A stretch of 64,000 nt of DNA from Musa acuminata AAA Group (Eukaryota; Streptophyta; Magnoliopsida; Zingiberales; Musaceae). Location: assembly GCF_036884655.1 (NCBI RefSeq), contig NC_088331.1, positions 19,492,001-19,556,000 of the forward strand, read 5' to 3'. Below the pieces are notes generated by a model, which was given only the letters and a program-made list of their open reading frames with translations, searched no databases and was not told the DNA's origin. A program made the position numbers and the translations under genes. The stretch's first letter is position 1, and every line of letters begins with the position of its first letter. Of this stretch, positions 22,093 through 34,824 are shown piece by piece.

Positions 22093-24020
22093 AATGCTTT
22101 ATTTTGAATGAAAAGGATACCTTAGGAAAATTTGATGCTAAATCCGATGAAGGCATCTTTCTTGGTTACTCTTCCGTTTCTAAGGCTTTTTGGATTTTTA
22201 ACAAAAGAACCTTAGTAATTGAAGAGTCTATTCATGTAGTTTTTAATGAAATTTCTAATTTAAAGAAAAATGATTTTGATGATGATCTTGGTTTTGATAA
22301 TTTGAATTTAAATGAACCACCTCCTCAAAATAGCAACTTGGATGCACCTTCTTCCGAAATTTCCTTACCCAAGGAATGGAAGTATATAGATGCTCATCCA
22401 AAGGAGCTAATTCTAGGAGATACATCAAAAAGGGTTCAAATTCGTTCCTCTTTCAAGAATTTTTGTGCTAATGCCGCCTTCCTTTCTCAAATCGAACATA
22501 AATGCATTGACGAAGCCATAAAAGATGATTTTTGGGTTATTGCAATGCAAGAGGAATTGAATCAATTTGAGAGGAATAAGGTATGGAAGCTTGTTCCTAG
22601 ACCTAGTGACCATTTAGTCATTGGTACTAAATGGGTCTTTAGAAACAAGTAAGACAAAAATGATATCGTGGTTAGAAACAAGGCTAGATTAGTGGCCAAA
22701 GGTTTCAACCAAGAAGAAGGTATCGATTATGAAGAAACCTTCGCTCCCATGGCTCGATTAGAAGCCATAAGGATGCTCCTTGCCTATGCTAGTAGTAATA
22801 ATTTTAAACTATTTCAAATTGATGTCAAAAATGCTTTCTTGAATGGTTTTATTTCCGAAGAACTATATGTCGAACAACCTCCTGGATTTGAAAATTCTCT
22901 TCTTCCTAATCATGTATTCAAATTGACTAAAGCTCTCTATGGCTTGAAACAAGCTCCTAGAGCTTGGTATGAAAGGCTTAGTTCCTTTCTTATTTTAAAT
23001 AATTTTACCAAAGGCAAGGTTGATACTACATTGTTTATTAAACATTTTGAAAATAATTTTCTTATTGTGCAAATTTATGTTGACGATATTATTTTTGGCT
23101 CTTCGGATGAATCACTATGTGAATCATTTGCCAAATGTATGAGTCATGAATTTGAAATGAGTTTAATGGGTAAATTAACTTTCTTTTTAGGATTACAAAT
23201 CAAACAACTTAGTGATGGTATATTTCTTAACCAATCTAAATATACATTAGAACTGTTAAAATGATTTAACATGGATAATTCAAAAGCAATAAACACCCCT
23301 ATGAGTATCGCGACTAAGTTAGATATGGATGAAAATAGTAAAAATTTCGATCAAAAAACATATAGGGGAATGATAGGTAGTCTGCTCTACCTCACCGCGA
23401 CTAGACCGGATATTATGTTTAGTGTAGGACTTTATGCTAGGTTTCAATCAAATCCTAAATTATCTCATCTTAAAAGTGTTAAAAGAATATTTAGGTATCT
23501 TAAAGGAACTCCAAATCTAGGATTGTGGTATCCAAAATCTGAAAAATTCGATTTAATAGCTTATGCAGATGCCGATTTTGGCGGATGCAGGATAGATAGA
23601 AAAAGTACATCCGGAACATGCCAATTTTTAGGACATACACTTGTTTCTTAGACTTCCAAGAAACAAAATTCAATTGCACTATCTACGGCGGAAGCCGAAT
23701 ACATTGCTGCAAGTTCATGCTGTGCACAAGTTGTTTGGATGAAAAATACATTAGAAGACTATGGAATTCACTTTAAAAATATTCCCATAAAATGTGATAA
23801 TACTAGTGCCATATGTCTTACTAAAAATCCAATTCAGCACTCTAGAACTAAGCACATCGACGTTAGGCATCATTTTATACGCGATCATGTCCTTATCAAT
23901 GATGCTGTTCTAGAATTCATTGACACAAAGCATCAATTAGCAGATATATTTATAAAAGCTTTGAATGAAGACCAATTTGAATTCATTAGAAGGGAATTAG
24001 GTATGTTAAATTGTCCCTAA
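22093..24020 (+). pseudogene. pol: Element A pol, part 3: integrase tail, reverse transcriptase, RNase H
   Basis: Resumes with [22 protein letters not shown], the copia integrase C-terminal region. Reverse transcriptase motifs follow: [40 protein letters not shown] and the catalytic YVDD at about 23078-23089. RNase H shows YADADFGG and the C-terminal KHIDVRHHF and QLADIF. Stops at 22651 (CAA to TAA relative to J), 23262 (TGA) and 23649 (TGG to TAG relative to J) disable it. The frame ends at 24020. Confidence 0.9.
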
Positions 24021-24979
24021 GAATAAACTTGTTTGAATGGATTTTCCGTAAAGTTTTTCATCCTCTCTCCGTTCCTCGGTGAATCTAATCCTTCTCTTTC
24101 GATTCTAAATGACATGTTAAATTATCTTATCCTATCTTGAGTCAAACACCGCTCTCATCTGATCAATATTAATGATTTTATGACATTTTGTGAATCTCGA
24201 AATTGATTTTGATGGCTTGATTATGACTTTCAAGTTGACGATTTGAATTTGAATGAGTTTGTATTCGAATTATGATCTTGACTTATTGGAGTTACTACTT
24301 GAATTTTTTTTTAATCACAATCTACTCCTTGTACACCTACAATTTTTGTTATTTATAGAAAGAAGAGATTTGATAAAGTGGATGAATGCTGAATTTTCCT
24401 TTAAGATGAACTCTGCGTAGATATTTTAGCATACTTAATTTTGAATGATAAATTTTTGTATGATCAATGCTGAATTCCTGATGTTAAAATCACAAATTAT
24501 GTGCTTCAAGTCTCATTCCCTTTTTGTTGATGACAAAGGGGGAGAAGTGATGACTAAGTGATGACTTATACCATTTCGATAGCATGACTTAATGAAAATG
24601 CCTTATACGCATCGATAACATGACTAATATGAATTACAAAAGCTTGTGTGATATGAATGTCTTATATACCTTGCAAAATCTTTGAGAATATCGCAAGATT
24701 GATTGATCATATTGAAAGCATTCCTTACATTTATATCATGAAATTCATGTTGAAAATCTTTATCTCCTGTCGTAGTAAAAATTGTCTCTTATCATTCGAC
24801 TTGAAAATGATTTTCATCGAAGTTTCGCATTTACTTATGGTTAAAACTTATCGGTTTATGCTTGAATTCAATGGGATGGAATTCAAGTGTTTTTATCTTC
24901 TCATAATATGACATATAGATAGGGGGAGTTATGTTTAACTCCGTCATCAATTGATTGTCATCATCAAAAAGGGGGAGAT
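24021..24979 (+). other. 3' non-coding region of element A with two or more polypurine tracts
   Basis: No gene or envelope-like frame seen. Motifs: gatgacaaagggggagaag at 24530-24548, gatagggggag at 24918-24928 and the terminal aaaaagggggagat at 24966-24979. The AT-rich part near 24290-24370 is homologous to the long non-coding region of B, C and H. Confidence 0.75.
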
Positions 24980-26166
24980 TGTTGAATCTCGAATTTTTAT
25001 GATAAAATCAATTGATGGGTTAATTGATCTAATCCATATTATTGAGTTTAGTGTGCAGGATTAACTACGATAACCAGAAAACACAAAGCAAGAATACCGG
25101 AGTCAAGTTCGATGGACGTTTAAGAGTCCGAAGAATCGTCGGAGATGCTGCCGGAACCAACCGAGAAGAAATCGGGAACCTGTCGGAATTTTTGGAAGTT
25201 CACCGAAGAGACCGTCGGAGGTTCACGGAGATCATTGAGAAGGCTCGGCTACTCGTTAAAGTCATCACAAGATCAGGAGCTTGCTGGGAGTCCGTCGGAA
25301 GAAGTTCGACATTCGCGGTAGAAAACTTGCTTAGGATGTTTTTAGTTATGTAGTTCACTTGTAATTAGGATTAGGATTAAGAGATAATTCTATATCCTGG
25401 TTAGGGGCCAACTGGGCCAAAATTAGACTTCGTTTGGGCTAAATTTGAAGCCCAACCAGTGAACCGAAGGGTCTAGCGGTGGCACTGCCAGACTGGGCGG
25501 TTGCACCGCCCAGCACTGTCAGTGTCTGACAATGACAGGCGGTGGCACCGCCACTAACAGGCGGTGGCACCGCGGAACCCAAAGAGAATTCAAATTTTGG
25601 AGCCCAAATTTGAATCCTATTGAGGCCTATAAATACCCCTCAAATCTCAACTGAGATTATAACTTTTTGAGAAGCAATTGATTGAGAGAAAGGTCTTAGA
25701 AAAGTTTTTGCTAGTCTTGTTTTCAATTTACTAGTGTTCACCTCCTTCTTTCTTGCTGAAAATCTGTAAGAGAGTGAACCGCTTGTAAAAAGTTGTAAGA
25801 GGGGTATTTACCCTTCCCCTTCAAGAGATTTGCTAGTGGAAGGTGGGAGCCTCATCGAAGAGGGGCCTCGCAAGTGGATGTAGGTTATTTGATCGAACTA
25901 CTGTAAAATCGGCGTGATCTCTGGTTTGCATTTACTTATTGTCATTTATATTACTGCAAACCATTTGCACTTTAATACTCTACTTCTTTGTCTCTGTCTT
26001 ACTTATCCCTTCAAGTTAAAACGCAATCGAAACGGTTTGAAATTGTTTAAATCGTTGCTTCTATCGTACGAAGGTTCCGAAAGTGTTTAAATTGTCAAAA
26101 GTTTATCGCACTTTACCGTTGCACTAATTCACCCCCCCCCCTCTTAGTGCCGCTCCGATCCTAACA
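24980..26166 (+). repeat. 3' LTR of element A
   Basis: 1187 bases, TGTTGAATCTC to CCTAACA. It is shorter than the B and C LTRs because part of the leading segment is missing. TATAAATAC at 25628-25636; palindromic GC repeats at about 25470-25575. Confidence 0.9.
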
Positions 26167-26414
26167 TTATCAAGTGCACAAAATAAGGCATTCATAGCCT
26201 TTGCATTAAGAGCAAAAGCCTTCTTCTCCAATTCATTCCAATCGATCATTGGAAGAGAAGACTTCGAAAATCCATTTTCGACAAGATTCCAATGTTCAAA
26301 ATCCATAGAAATAAGAAAGATCCTCATTCGGGTCTTCCAATAGGTATAGTCCGTCCCATTGAACATGGGTGGACGTGTAATAGAATGGCCCTCTTGGTTT
26401 CCGGCGTATGCCAT
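26167..26414 (-). pseudogene. gag: Element D gag, N-terminal fragment
   Basis: Read on the minus strand from ATG 26412-26414: MAYAGNQEGHSITRPPMFNG through NALFCALD, 82 residues matching the start of gag in G and J. It is cut by element A; ttatc at 26167-26171 is the target duplication. The rest of D lies left of A, outside the window. It reads without damage as far as it goes. Confidence 0.9.
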
Positions 26415-26450
26415 CTCTCTTAGGTTTTAATCCGTTTGAGAGTTAACCCC

Positions 26451-26464
26451 GCTCTGATACCAAT
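26451..26464 (-). other. Primer-binding site of element D
   Basis: gctctgataccaat is the complement of attggtatcagagc and abuts the LTR. Confidence 0.85.
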
Positions 26465-28109
26465 TGTTAGGATCAAGAGCACTAAGGGGGGGGGGGGGGG
26501 GGGGGGGTGAATTAGTGCAGCGGAAAACCTTCTATGAAAAATAAAAACTGCATTCGTTCGTTAAAAGTGATTTTGGTAAGAAAGACGATTCGTAAATCAC
26601 TTTAACTTTTGCTTAAGCGAGATGCAGCAAAGATTTAAATGCAGTTTGCAGTTATGATTCTAATCAGATAGTAGGCGCAAACTGAAATATGATATTCGTA
26701 CGAAAAAATTGATTTACGTCTAAATGCTGATTCGTAAATCACTTGATTAAGCGAGATACAGTTTAAGCAAGGATATAAAGGCAGTTTGCAGTTATGATAG
26801 AAATCAAAACGTAAACGCAAACAGAAATATGATGATCGTATGATAAAACTGATTTACGTCTAAACGCCGATACAGAAAGTGCAAAGCTTGAAACCCGATC
26901 GTATATTCGCAGAAAGCAGTAAGTTTTAGAGGAGGTTTGCAGTAAAGATAATATGCTCAAAGTAAATGCAAACCGAGATTTAGAGTGGTTCGGTCAATCT
27001 TGACCTACTCCACTTTTGGCTTCCTCCACCGATGAGGTCACCGACGTCAACTAGAGGCCTTCCTTCAATAGGCGAAGAACTTTTGGCCTTTACAACAATT
27101 TTGAGCTATAAAAATCACAGAACAAGATCAGGATTTCATTGTGTGTTCAGTGCCCTTTTAGTGCTGAATGGGTGGGGTATTTATAGGCCCCAACCCAGTT
27201 TGAATTTGTAGCTCAAAACTATCAATTCCCGGAATTATGGGATCTGGCGGTTGCACCTCCTGACTGGAGCAGTTGCACCGCCTGGTAGAGCTCGAAGACT
27301 GAGCCTCTAGGTGGTGCCACCTCCTGTCAGGGGCGGTTGCACCTCCTGCCAGAGCTCGAAGACCGAGCTCAAGCGGTGCCACCTCTTGACTGAGGTGGTT
27401 GCACCGCTCAGCCAGAGCTCAGAGATCGAGCCCAGGTGGTGCCACCTCCTGTCAGGGGAGGTTGCACCGCCCAATCTCACTCGGAGACTGAGCCCAGGCG
27501 GTGCCACCTCCTGGCTGGGGCGGTTGCACCGCCCAGTCTCGCTCGGAGACTTAGCCCAAGCGGTGCCACCTCCTAGCTTGGGCGGTTCAACTGCCTGGCA
27601 GAAATCAGGCTCCGAATGGGTTGATCCATTCGGCCCAATTTGAGTTTTTCAGGGGCCCAATTGCCCCAAGATTAAGTTAATGGGATCACCTCCCATTTCC
27701 AACTTAATCATTGTGCTAACTACGATATTTCCTAAGACATTTACTCTAACTTGCTCCGGTGTGTCAATCGCTTCTTCCGGCGAACTTCCGTCGATCATCC
27801 GATGAACCCTCGGTGATGCTCCTACGGACTTTCGGAAAACTCCTGGACTTGCGACGATCCACTTGGTGAGTTTCGACGAGCTTCTTTGGCAAGCTCATGG
27901 ACTTCTCGGATTTATTCCCGTAGAACCTCCGACGACTGTCCGAACTTCCGTCGAACTCTCGAACTCCCAATGTGATCATTGTCTTGACTCCGGCACAACT
28001 CCTACTGCATATCTTACTTTCATCGTAGTTAATCCTGCACACTTATCTCAACATATAGATTAGATAACAAATGATAATTGACTTCATCATCAAAATCCGA
28101 GATTCAATA
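26465..28109 (-). repeat. 5' LTR of element D
   Basis: On the plus strand it runs from tgttaggatc to gattcaata, 1645 bases. The outer terminus reads TA where CA is expected, one C-to-T change. TATA box gtatttata (inverted) at 27177-27185, GC-rich palindromic U3 repeats at about 27240-27600, and a run of 22 G at 26486-26507. It lacks the long 18-base tandem array seen in G and J. Confidence 0.88.
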
Positions 28110-28479
28110 GGTTCTCTCTTGAGCTATCAAAAGGAGAATAGAGTTATAAAATGGTAGTTGATTTTCGTCCATTGAAGGAAGATCGATAGTGAAAGTCAGT
28201 GGCCTCGACGGAAGAGGAATCGGGAGTGGATGTAGGTCACAATGACCGAACCACTATAAAACTCGGTTTGCATTTTTATTTATTCAATTTACCTTTATAG
28301 CAAACTATCTTACTTGCTTTACTTTCTCATTACATGCTTCCGTACGCTTTCAAGTTAAATACATTTCCGATATCGATTTTATCGAAATGAAGATTTTCAA
28401 AACCATCCTCTTTATCTACTACACTAACTCACCCACTCATCCCACCCCCCCACATCTTAGTGTCGATTCGATCCTAACA
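28110..28479 (+). repeat. LTR remnant hosting element D
   Basis: Similar to the downstream half of the E and F LTRs (gaggaatcgggagtggatgtaggtcac, then the terminal C-rich run and gatcctaaca). Element D interrupts it at 28109; its left part is outside the window. No primer site or gag follows, so this could be a solo LTR or a truncated element. Confidence 0.7.
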
Positions 28480-28609
28480 GTGTAGATACTACTAACTTCG
28501 TTAAAATACTATTTAGAAGGTAAGCTGCGATCTGTAGGACGTATCCCTAGAATGAGATAGGTAAGTTGGAAAACTCAAAAAACTCGGCCTTTGAGGCTAT
28601 CAAGTAGTG
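28480..28609. other. Unassigned 130-base spacer
   Basis: It lies between two LTR remnants. I see no match to the other elements in the window and no coding potential. It may be the only stretch here not derived from a recognisable transposon. Confidence 0.4.
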
Positions 28610-29214
28610 TTACCACTATACTGGGTGTTGGTACCACCCAGCAACAATATGTCAGGCGATGGTATCGCTTGTACCCCGAAATCTTGGGTATTTGAATTTT
28701 GGGCCCCAAATTTGAATCCATTTGGAGCCTATAAATACCCCACTTTTTCCTACTTGAAAAAGCAATAAAGTATGTTAAAAAGGGGGAAAGAATCCTTGAG
28801 TAAAAATTGTAATATCTCTTGAAGAGTAGAGTCCCTTCTTCCTAGTATTTAGAAAGTTCTTCTAAAGGGAGAAGAGAGGTCTAGGCCTAAATGAGAGATG
28901 TAAAGGTTCTCTCTTGAGCCTATTTAAAAGAGAATAGAGTTGTAAAAGAACAGTTGATCGTTGCCCATTGAAGGAAGATTGGTAGTGAAAGCCGGTGGCC
29001 ACAACGGAAGAGGAATCAGGAGTGGATGTAGGTCACAATGATCGAACCACTACAAACTTTCTTACTTGCTTTACTTTCTCATTACATGCTTCCAAACGCT
29101 TTCAAGTTAAATACATTTCCGATATCAGTTTTATCGAAACAAAGATTTTCAAAATCGACTTTTTTATCTACTGCACTAATTCACCCTCCTCTTAGTGTCG
29201 ACTATATCTTAACA
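28610..29214 (+). repeat. Element E, LTR remnant (5' truncated)
   Basis: Degenerate GC repeats (ggtaccacccagc), TATA block gcctataaatacccc (TATA at 28730) and the LTR terminus ending ttaaca at 29214. The start of the LTR is not recognisable. Confidence 0.75.
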
Positions 29215-29425
29215 GTTGGTATCAAAGCCATATTTTTTCTCGTTTAGTTTAACAACTAAGAGAAATTGCTCTTTTCGTATTTTAAGAGGGACTTTCTATC
29301 ATTCATCCTCCTATGTTCAATGGGATGGACTACACAAAATAGAAAACTCTAATAAGAGTTTTTTTTGCTTTCTATTGATTTAAATTTATGGAATATTATC
29401 AAAAACATATTTCAAAAGTCTTCTT
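29215..29425 (+). pseudogene. gag: Element E primer site and start of gag, interrupted by element F
   Basis: gttggtatcaaagcc at 29215-29229 is a decayed Met-tRNA site. The gag start is ATG changed to ATT (29265-29267). The following sequence matches gag (FNGMDYT) but has stops. Element F interrupts at 29425; ttctt at 29421-29425 would be its target duplication. Confidence 0.75.
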
Positions 29426-30727
29426 TGTTAAATCTCATATTTTAATGATGAAATCAATTGGTAAATTGTTGGATCTAATCTATATGTTGAGATAAGTGTG
29501 TAGGATTAACTACAATAGTGGTGAGACATGAAGTAAATGTTGGGCCGGAGTCAAGATCGAGACTTCGTTGGGAGTTTGAGAGTTCGTCGGAAGTTCGGAT
29601 GTTCGTTGAAAGTTCTGTCGAAATTGATTGAGAAGTCCAGGAGCTTGCCAAAGAAGCTCGTCGGAACTTACCAAGAAGATCGTCGTAAAGTCCAAGAGCT
29701 TATAGGGAGTCCATTGGAACATTGCCGAAAGATCATTGGAAGTTTGCCGTAAGATCGTTGGAAGCTCGTCGGAAGAACAATTGACATACCAGACTAAGAT
29801 CATTTAGTTAATGTTTTAAATTATCGTAGTTAGACCTTAAGTTGAGTTAGGATTGGGAGGTAATCCCACTAACTTAATTAGGGGCCAACTGGGCCCTTAA
29901 CAGGGTTGAATTGGGCCAATTGAACAACCCATTCAACACCTGAAGTCACGGACAATGGTGGCACCGCTAGGGCTGGCGGTGACACCGCTTGGTGACTCAA
30001 TCTCTCAGGTGGTGTGGGTGGTGATACCACCCAGATTAGGCAGTGGTACCATCGGCAATTAATGCTACCAAACGGTGGTACCATCAGAGCTTGGTCTCTA
30101 AGCTTTGTTAGGCAGTGGTACCGCCCAATAATGGCGGTGGTACCGCTAGTTCCTCGAAATCCAGGGATATGACACTTGTTGGCTCCAATTCTGAAGCCAT
30201 CGGGGCCTATAAATACCTCACCCTTTTCTGCATGAAAGGGTAACAAAAGTGCAATCAAAGTGTTAAAAAATCCTAAGTGTTCAAGTGTTGAAAGTGTTGT
30301 AAAAGTGAGAAGAGTCCTCCTCATCCCTCTTCATAGCTTTGTAATCATTCAAGAGAGGTGTGAGGCTTGTAAGGGTTATCTCCTAAACCCGTAAAAAGGA
30401 GAAAGCACTATAAAGAGGTGGTTGGTCTTTGCCTATTAAAGGAAGATCATTAGTGGGTGTCGGTGACCTCGACGGAGGAGGAATCGGAAGTGGACGTAGG
30501 TCACAACGACCGAACCACTATAAATTTTGGTTTGCATTTCTATTATTGTCATTTACTTTGCAATTGCTTCACTTCCTCCTTACTTGGCTTTCACTACCCT
30601 TGCGAACAAACATGCTTTCAAGCTATCTTCCAAGATCATTCTTTTAACGTGCAAAGTTTTTTTTAATTGACTCTTTTATCTATTGCACTAATTCACCCCC
30701 CCTTTTAGTGCCGACTCGATCCTAACA
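29426..30727 (+). repeat. 5' LTR of element F
   Basis: TGTTAAATCTC to CCTAACA, 1302 bases. TATA box at 30208-30216. Diverged GC repeats (gcggtggtaccgc) at about 29950-30160. Confidence 0.87.
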
Positions 30728-30741
30728 ATTGGTATCAGAGC
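30728..30741 (+). other. Primer-binding site of element F
   Basis: attggtatcagagc, intact despite the decay of the genes. Confidence 0.85.
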
Positions 30742-30777
30742 TTGGTTACTCTCAATTTGGTTTAAAATCCAAGAGAG

Positions 30778-32371
30778 ATAACTTTTGCTGATAATCAAGT
30801 GGGTCATTCAATTACACATCCAGTCATGTTCAATGGGACGGATTACACATATTGGAAGACTAGAATGAGGATCTTTCTAATTTCAATAGATTTTAAGTTA
30901 TAAAACCTTATGGAAAATGACTTTTAAAAGTCTTTTCTTCCAATAAATGATTGGAATAAGTTGGAGAAGAAGACTTTCGCTTTAAATGCCAAGGCTATGA
31001 ATGCCTTGTTTTGTGCTTTAGATAAATACGAGTTCAATTGAATGTCTATTTTTGAAACGGCTTTTGATATTTGGCACACACTCTAAATCACTCAAAAAGG
31101 TGCTAGTAGAGTAAAGGAGTCAAAGATAAATCTTTTAGTTCATACTTATGAATTGTTTCGGATGAATCTAAGTGAAACTATTGTCATCATGTACACCCGT
31201 TTTACGAATGTCGTCAATAGTTTAAAAGCTCTTGGCAAGTTTTTCGAACTTTGAACTTGTTAATAAAATCTTGAGATCCCTTCTAAAGAGTTGGGACCCT
31301 AAAGTAACGGCTATTCAAGAGGCTAAGGATTTAAATAACTTTCCTTTTGAAGAACTTATTGGGTCACTAATGACCTATAAGATGACTTGCAACACTCATG
31401 AAGAGCTTGAGAACAACCTTCCAAAGAATAGAAAGGATATGGCACTAAGAACTCATGAAGACCACTTGAAAGAAAATTCAAGTGATGAGGACTATGATTA
31501 TGACTTAGCACTCTTGACAAGAATTTTTAAAAAATTCAACTAAAAATAAAAATAAAATTTAAAAATGATACTAAAAATAAAATTGAACCAAAAAAGGAAC
31601 AAGTTATATGCTACGAATGCAAGAAGCCGGAAAATTTCAAAAGCGAATGTCCCCAAGCAAAGAAGAAGCAATCAAAGAAGAAGGAGGCTCTTAAAACAAC
31701 ATGGGATGACTCAATTGCATCCAAAGAAGAGGAGCTAACCAATACTGAGCAAGTTGCTCACTATGCACTAATGGCTATCGGAGATGAGGTAAGTAGTTCA
31801 TCATATGCAAATTTATCTTCTGATGAATTACTAAGTGTTTTTCATGATTTATTTGATTAATATAAATTAGTTAGTAAAAAATATAAATTATTGAAAAAAG
31901 AGCATGCTTCTCTTGTTAGTGATTTTGATAGATTAAAAATTGAGCATGATGAGAGTTTAGCTCCTTGCACAAAATATGATGAATTAGAAATGCTTAAAAA
32001 GGAGAATTTGCAACTACATGAAACCTTAGAAAATTTTGAAATAGGTAGTAAATCCTTAAACATGATTCTTGCAAGTAAGAATCATGTTCATAGAAGAGAT
32101 GGAATCGGTTTTGTGAGTAACACTTATAAAAATCCAACTATCTTTTTTAAAGGCGCAACTTTGCATGTTTCACCTAGAAATAAATGTAACTTTTATTGCA
32201 AATTTAGACAAGTTGCTTATCAATGTCTGTTTAAGAGATGTAGTCTACACAAATTGACTTGGGTTCCTAAAAAAACTGTAAAGAACTCTATACAAATTGA
32301 TAAGTTAAGTCGATCAATTTTTGAGGCACGCAAGGTCAAATGGGTACCTAAAAATCATCCTTTTTTTGTAG
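30778..32371 (+). pseudogene. gag: Element F gag (start codon lost, several stops and frameshifts)
   Basis: The initiator ATG is ATA at 30778-30780. Homology to gag continues throughout: NALFCALDKYEFN with a stop after it near 31039, a frameshift near 31220-31232, PLEELIGSLMTY-like sequence, and a decayed zinc knuckle (CYECKKPENFKSEC, glycine and histidine lost) near 31608-31650. The C-terminal part reads at 31891-32370. The gag/pol boundary UAG (32369-32371) is present but put out of frame by an extra T in the preceding T run. Confidence 0.85.
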
Positions 32372-34486
32372 AAATGTTTATCGTCACAAGCTAGGAGCAA
32401 GAGATGGTACCTTGATAGTAGATGCTCAAGGCACTTGACCGGAGATCCATCTCAATTCTCTAAGCTCACTAACCTAGACGAAATGTATGTTACCTTCGGA
32501 GACAACAACAAGGGTAAAATCATTGACAAAGGAACCATAGGTAACAAATCTAACTTTTTGATGAAAGATGTGTTATTAGTTGATGGCTTAAAGTATAATC
32601 TTTTGAGCATTAGTTAATTATGTGATAAAGGATATGCCATTAGATTTGAATCCTTGCATTATTGAACAATCACACAAAAACACCTCTATGATTATCCTAA
32701 AACATAATAATGTGTACACTATTGTCATTGATAATCTTTGTAATGAAATGTGTTTTTCAATTTTGAATGACGATGCTTGGCTTTGGCATAGGAGATTAGG
32801 TCATTCTAGCATGAAACTAATCTCTCAAATCTTATCTAAAGAACTTATAAGAGGTATTCCTAACATTAAGTTTGTTAAAGATAATATATGATGCATGTCA
32901 ACTAGGAAAACAAATGAAATATAGTTTTAAACCAAATAATCAAATAAGCATCTCTAGACCATTGCAATTGATCCATATGGATTTGTTTAGACCAATTAAT
33001 ACATCAAGATTAGGAGGTACCAAATACGCCTTTGTCATTATCGACTATTATAGTAGATACACTTGGACATACTTCTTAGCACACAAAAGTGATTGCTTTA
33101 GGTATTTTTCTAAGTTTTGTAAACTTGTTCAAAATGAAAAAGGCTTTATTATTTCATCAATTCGGAGTGACCACGATGGTGAATTTTAAAACCATGATTT
33201 CTAATTTTTTTTGTGAATCTAATCGATACAACCATAATTTATCTACTCTGATAAATCCTCAACAAAATGTAGTAGAAAGAAAAAATAGAAATTGAAAAGA
33301 AATGGCTAGAACCATGTTAAACGAATATAGGCTACCCAAATATTTTTGGGCCGAAACCGTTAATACGGCATAGTATGTCATGAATAGGATTCTAGTAAGA
33401 CCATTACTTTCTAAAACTCTTTATGAATTGTGGAATAACAAAAAACCCAACGTTTCATATTTTAAAGTATTTGGTTGTAATTGATTTATTTTGAATGAAA
33501 AAGATACCTTAGAAAAGTTTGATGCAAAATCCGATGAAGGGATTTTTCTTGGGTATTCTACTATTTCTAAAGACTTTCGTATCTTTAACAAAAGAACTTT
33601 GGTTATAGAAGAGTCTATTCATGTTGTCTTTAATGAAGTTTTTGAATTTTAAAAAAATGAGTTTGATGATGATCTTAATTTTGATGCTTTGAATTTAAAT
33701 GAACCCTCTCCTCCAACTAGCAAGTTAGATACATCTTCTTTCGAAACATCCTTACCCAAGGAATGGAAGTATGTAGATGCTAATCCGAAGGAGCTTATCG
33801 TAGGAGATACATCAAAAGGGGTTCAAACTCGTTCTTTTTATAAAAAAATTTGTGCCAATGCCGCTTTTCGTTCTCAGATTGAACCTAAATGTATTGAAAA
33901 GGCCTTGAAAGATGATTCATGGGTTATCGCAATGCAAGAAGAATTGAACTAATTTGAGAGAAATGAGGTGTGGAAGCTTATTTTGAGGCCAAATGACCAT
34001 TTAGTTATTAGTACTAAATGGGTCATTAGAAACAATCAAGATGAATTTGGTATCATGGTTAGAAACAATGTTAGATTAATGGCCAAGGGTTTTAACCAAG
34101 AAGAAAGTATCAATTATGAAGAAACCTTCACTCTTGTGGCACGATTAGAAGCCATAAGGATGCTCCTTGCCTATGCTAGTAGTAATAATTTTAAGTTATT
34201 TCAAATGGATGTTAAAAGTGCATTTCTTAATGGCTTTATTTTCGAAGATGTTTATGTAGAAACCTCCCATATTTGAGAATGATAATTTTTCGAATCATGT
34301 GTTTAAATTTACTAAAGCTCTCTATGGATTAAAATAAGCCCCAAGGGCTTTTTATGAGAGACTTAGCTCTTTTCTTATCCAAAATAATTTTTCTAAAGAC
34401 AAGGTCGATACTACATTATTTATTAAAAATTTTAAAAATATTTTTCTTGTTATTCAAATTTATGTTCATGATATTATTTTTGGTTC
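32372..34486 (+). pseudogene. pol: Element F pol, part 1: protease, integrase and most of reverse transcriptase
   Basis: The protease motif is DSR (gatagtaga) instead of DSG near 32415. The integrase zinc region (HRRLGH) is near 32785, RSDHDGEF near 33165-33190 has the first G replaced, and VVERKNRN follows. Reverse transcriptase: [35 protein letters not shown], and the catalytic YVDD has become YVHD near 34462-34473. Stops are frequent. Element H interrupts at 34486. Confidence 0.85.
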
Positions 34487-34774
34487 TGGATGCCAGTGGC
34501 CTCGACGGAAGAGAAATCAGAGGAGTGGATGTAGGTCACGATGACCGAACCACTATAAATCGGTTTGCATTTCTGTTTTGCTATTTATCTTAACTGTAAA
34601 CTGGATTCTTTGCTTTACATCAACTACAATTCCGTATGCTTTCAATTTAAAGATCTTTCCAAAATGGTTTTCGTTAAAATCAGATTTTATCATACGATGG
34701 TTTTTTAAATCGACGTAATTTTTACCGCTGCATTAATTCACCCCCCCTCTTAGTGCCGGCTCTTGATCCTAACA
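34487..34774 (+). repeat. Element H left LTR fragment (3' end only)
   Basis: It begins within the conserved segment ccagtggcctcgacggaag, which in E and F lies roughly 250-300 bases before the LTR end, and ends gatcctaaca. The LTR start, GC repeats and TATA box are absent. Confidence 0.82.
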
Positions 34775-34789
34775 ATTGGAATTAGAGCC
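34775..34789 (+). other. Primer-binding site of element H
   Basis: attggaattagagcc, a Met-tRNA site with two changes. Confidence 0.75.
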
Positions 34790-34824
34790 TCATTATTTCT
34801 CATTTGGTTTAACACCGAAGAGAA

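Larger units (their letters stand above)
1..26166 (+). mobile_element. Element A: Ty1/copia Sirevirus-type retrotransposon, 5' truncated by window edge and split by B and C
   Basis: The window opens 42 bases before the end of the A 5' LTR. Primer site, gag and pol follow on the plus strand; pol is split by elements B and C and resumes at 14949 and 22093, and the 3' LTR ends at 26166. Reading across the two insertions restores the copia order protease, integrase, reverse transcriptase, RNase H. The base run ttatc follows the 3' LTR and matches the gag sequence of element D at the same place in intact relatives, so A is inserted in D. A has a frameshift and several in-frame stops and is dead. 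The copia assignment is firm; Sirevirus type is inferred from the repeated polypurine motifs and long 3' non-coding region. Confidence 0.9.

Noticed and set aside
26124..26414. Reading D gag through into the LTR of A as one protein
   Set aside because: The part after NALFCALD comes from the A LTR terminus; true gag homology stops at the insertion point.
34354..34593. Frame crossing the F-H junction as a fusion gene
   Set aside because: It combines out-of-frame F reverse transcriptase with an H LTR fragment; it is a junction artefact.
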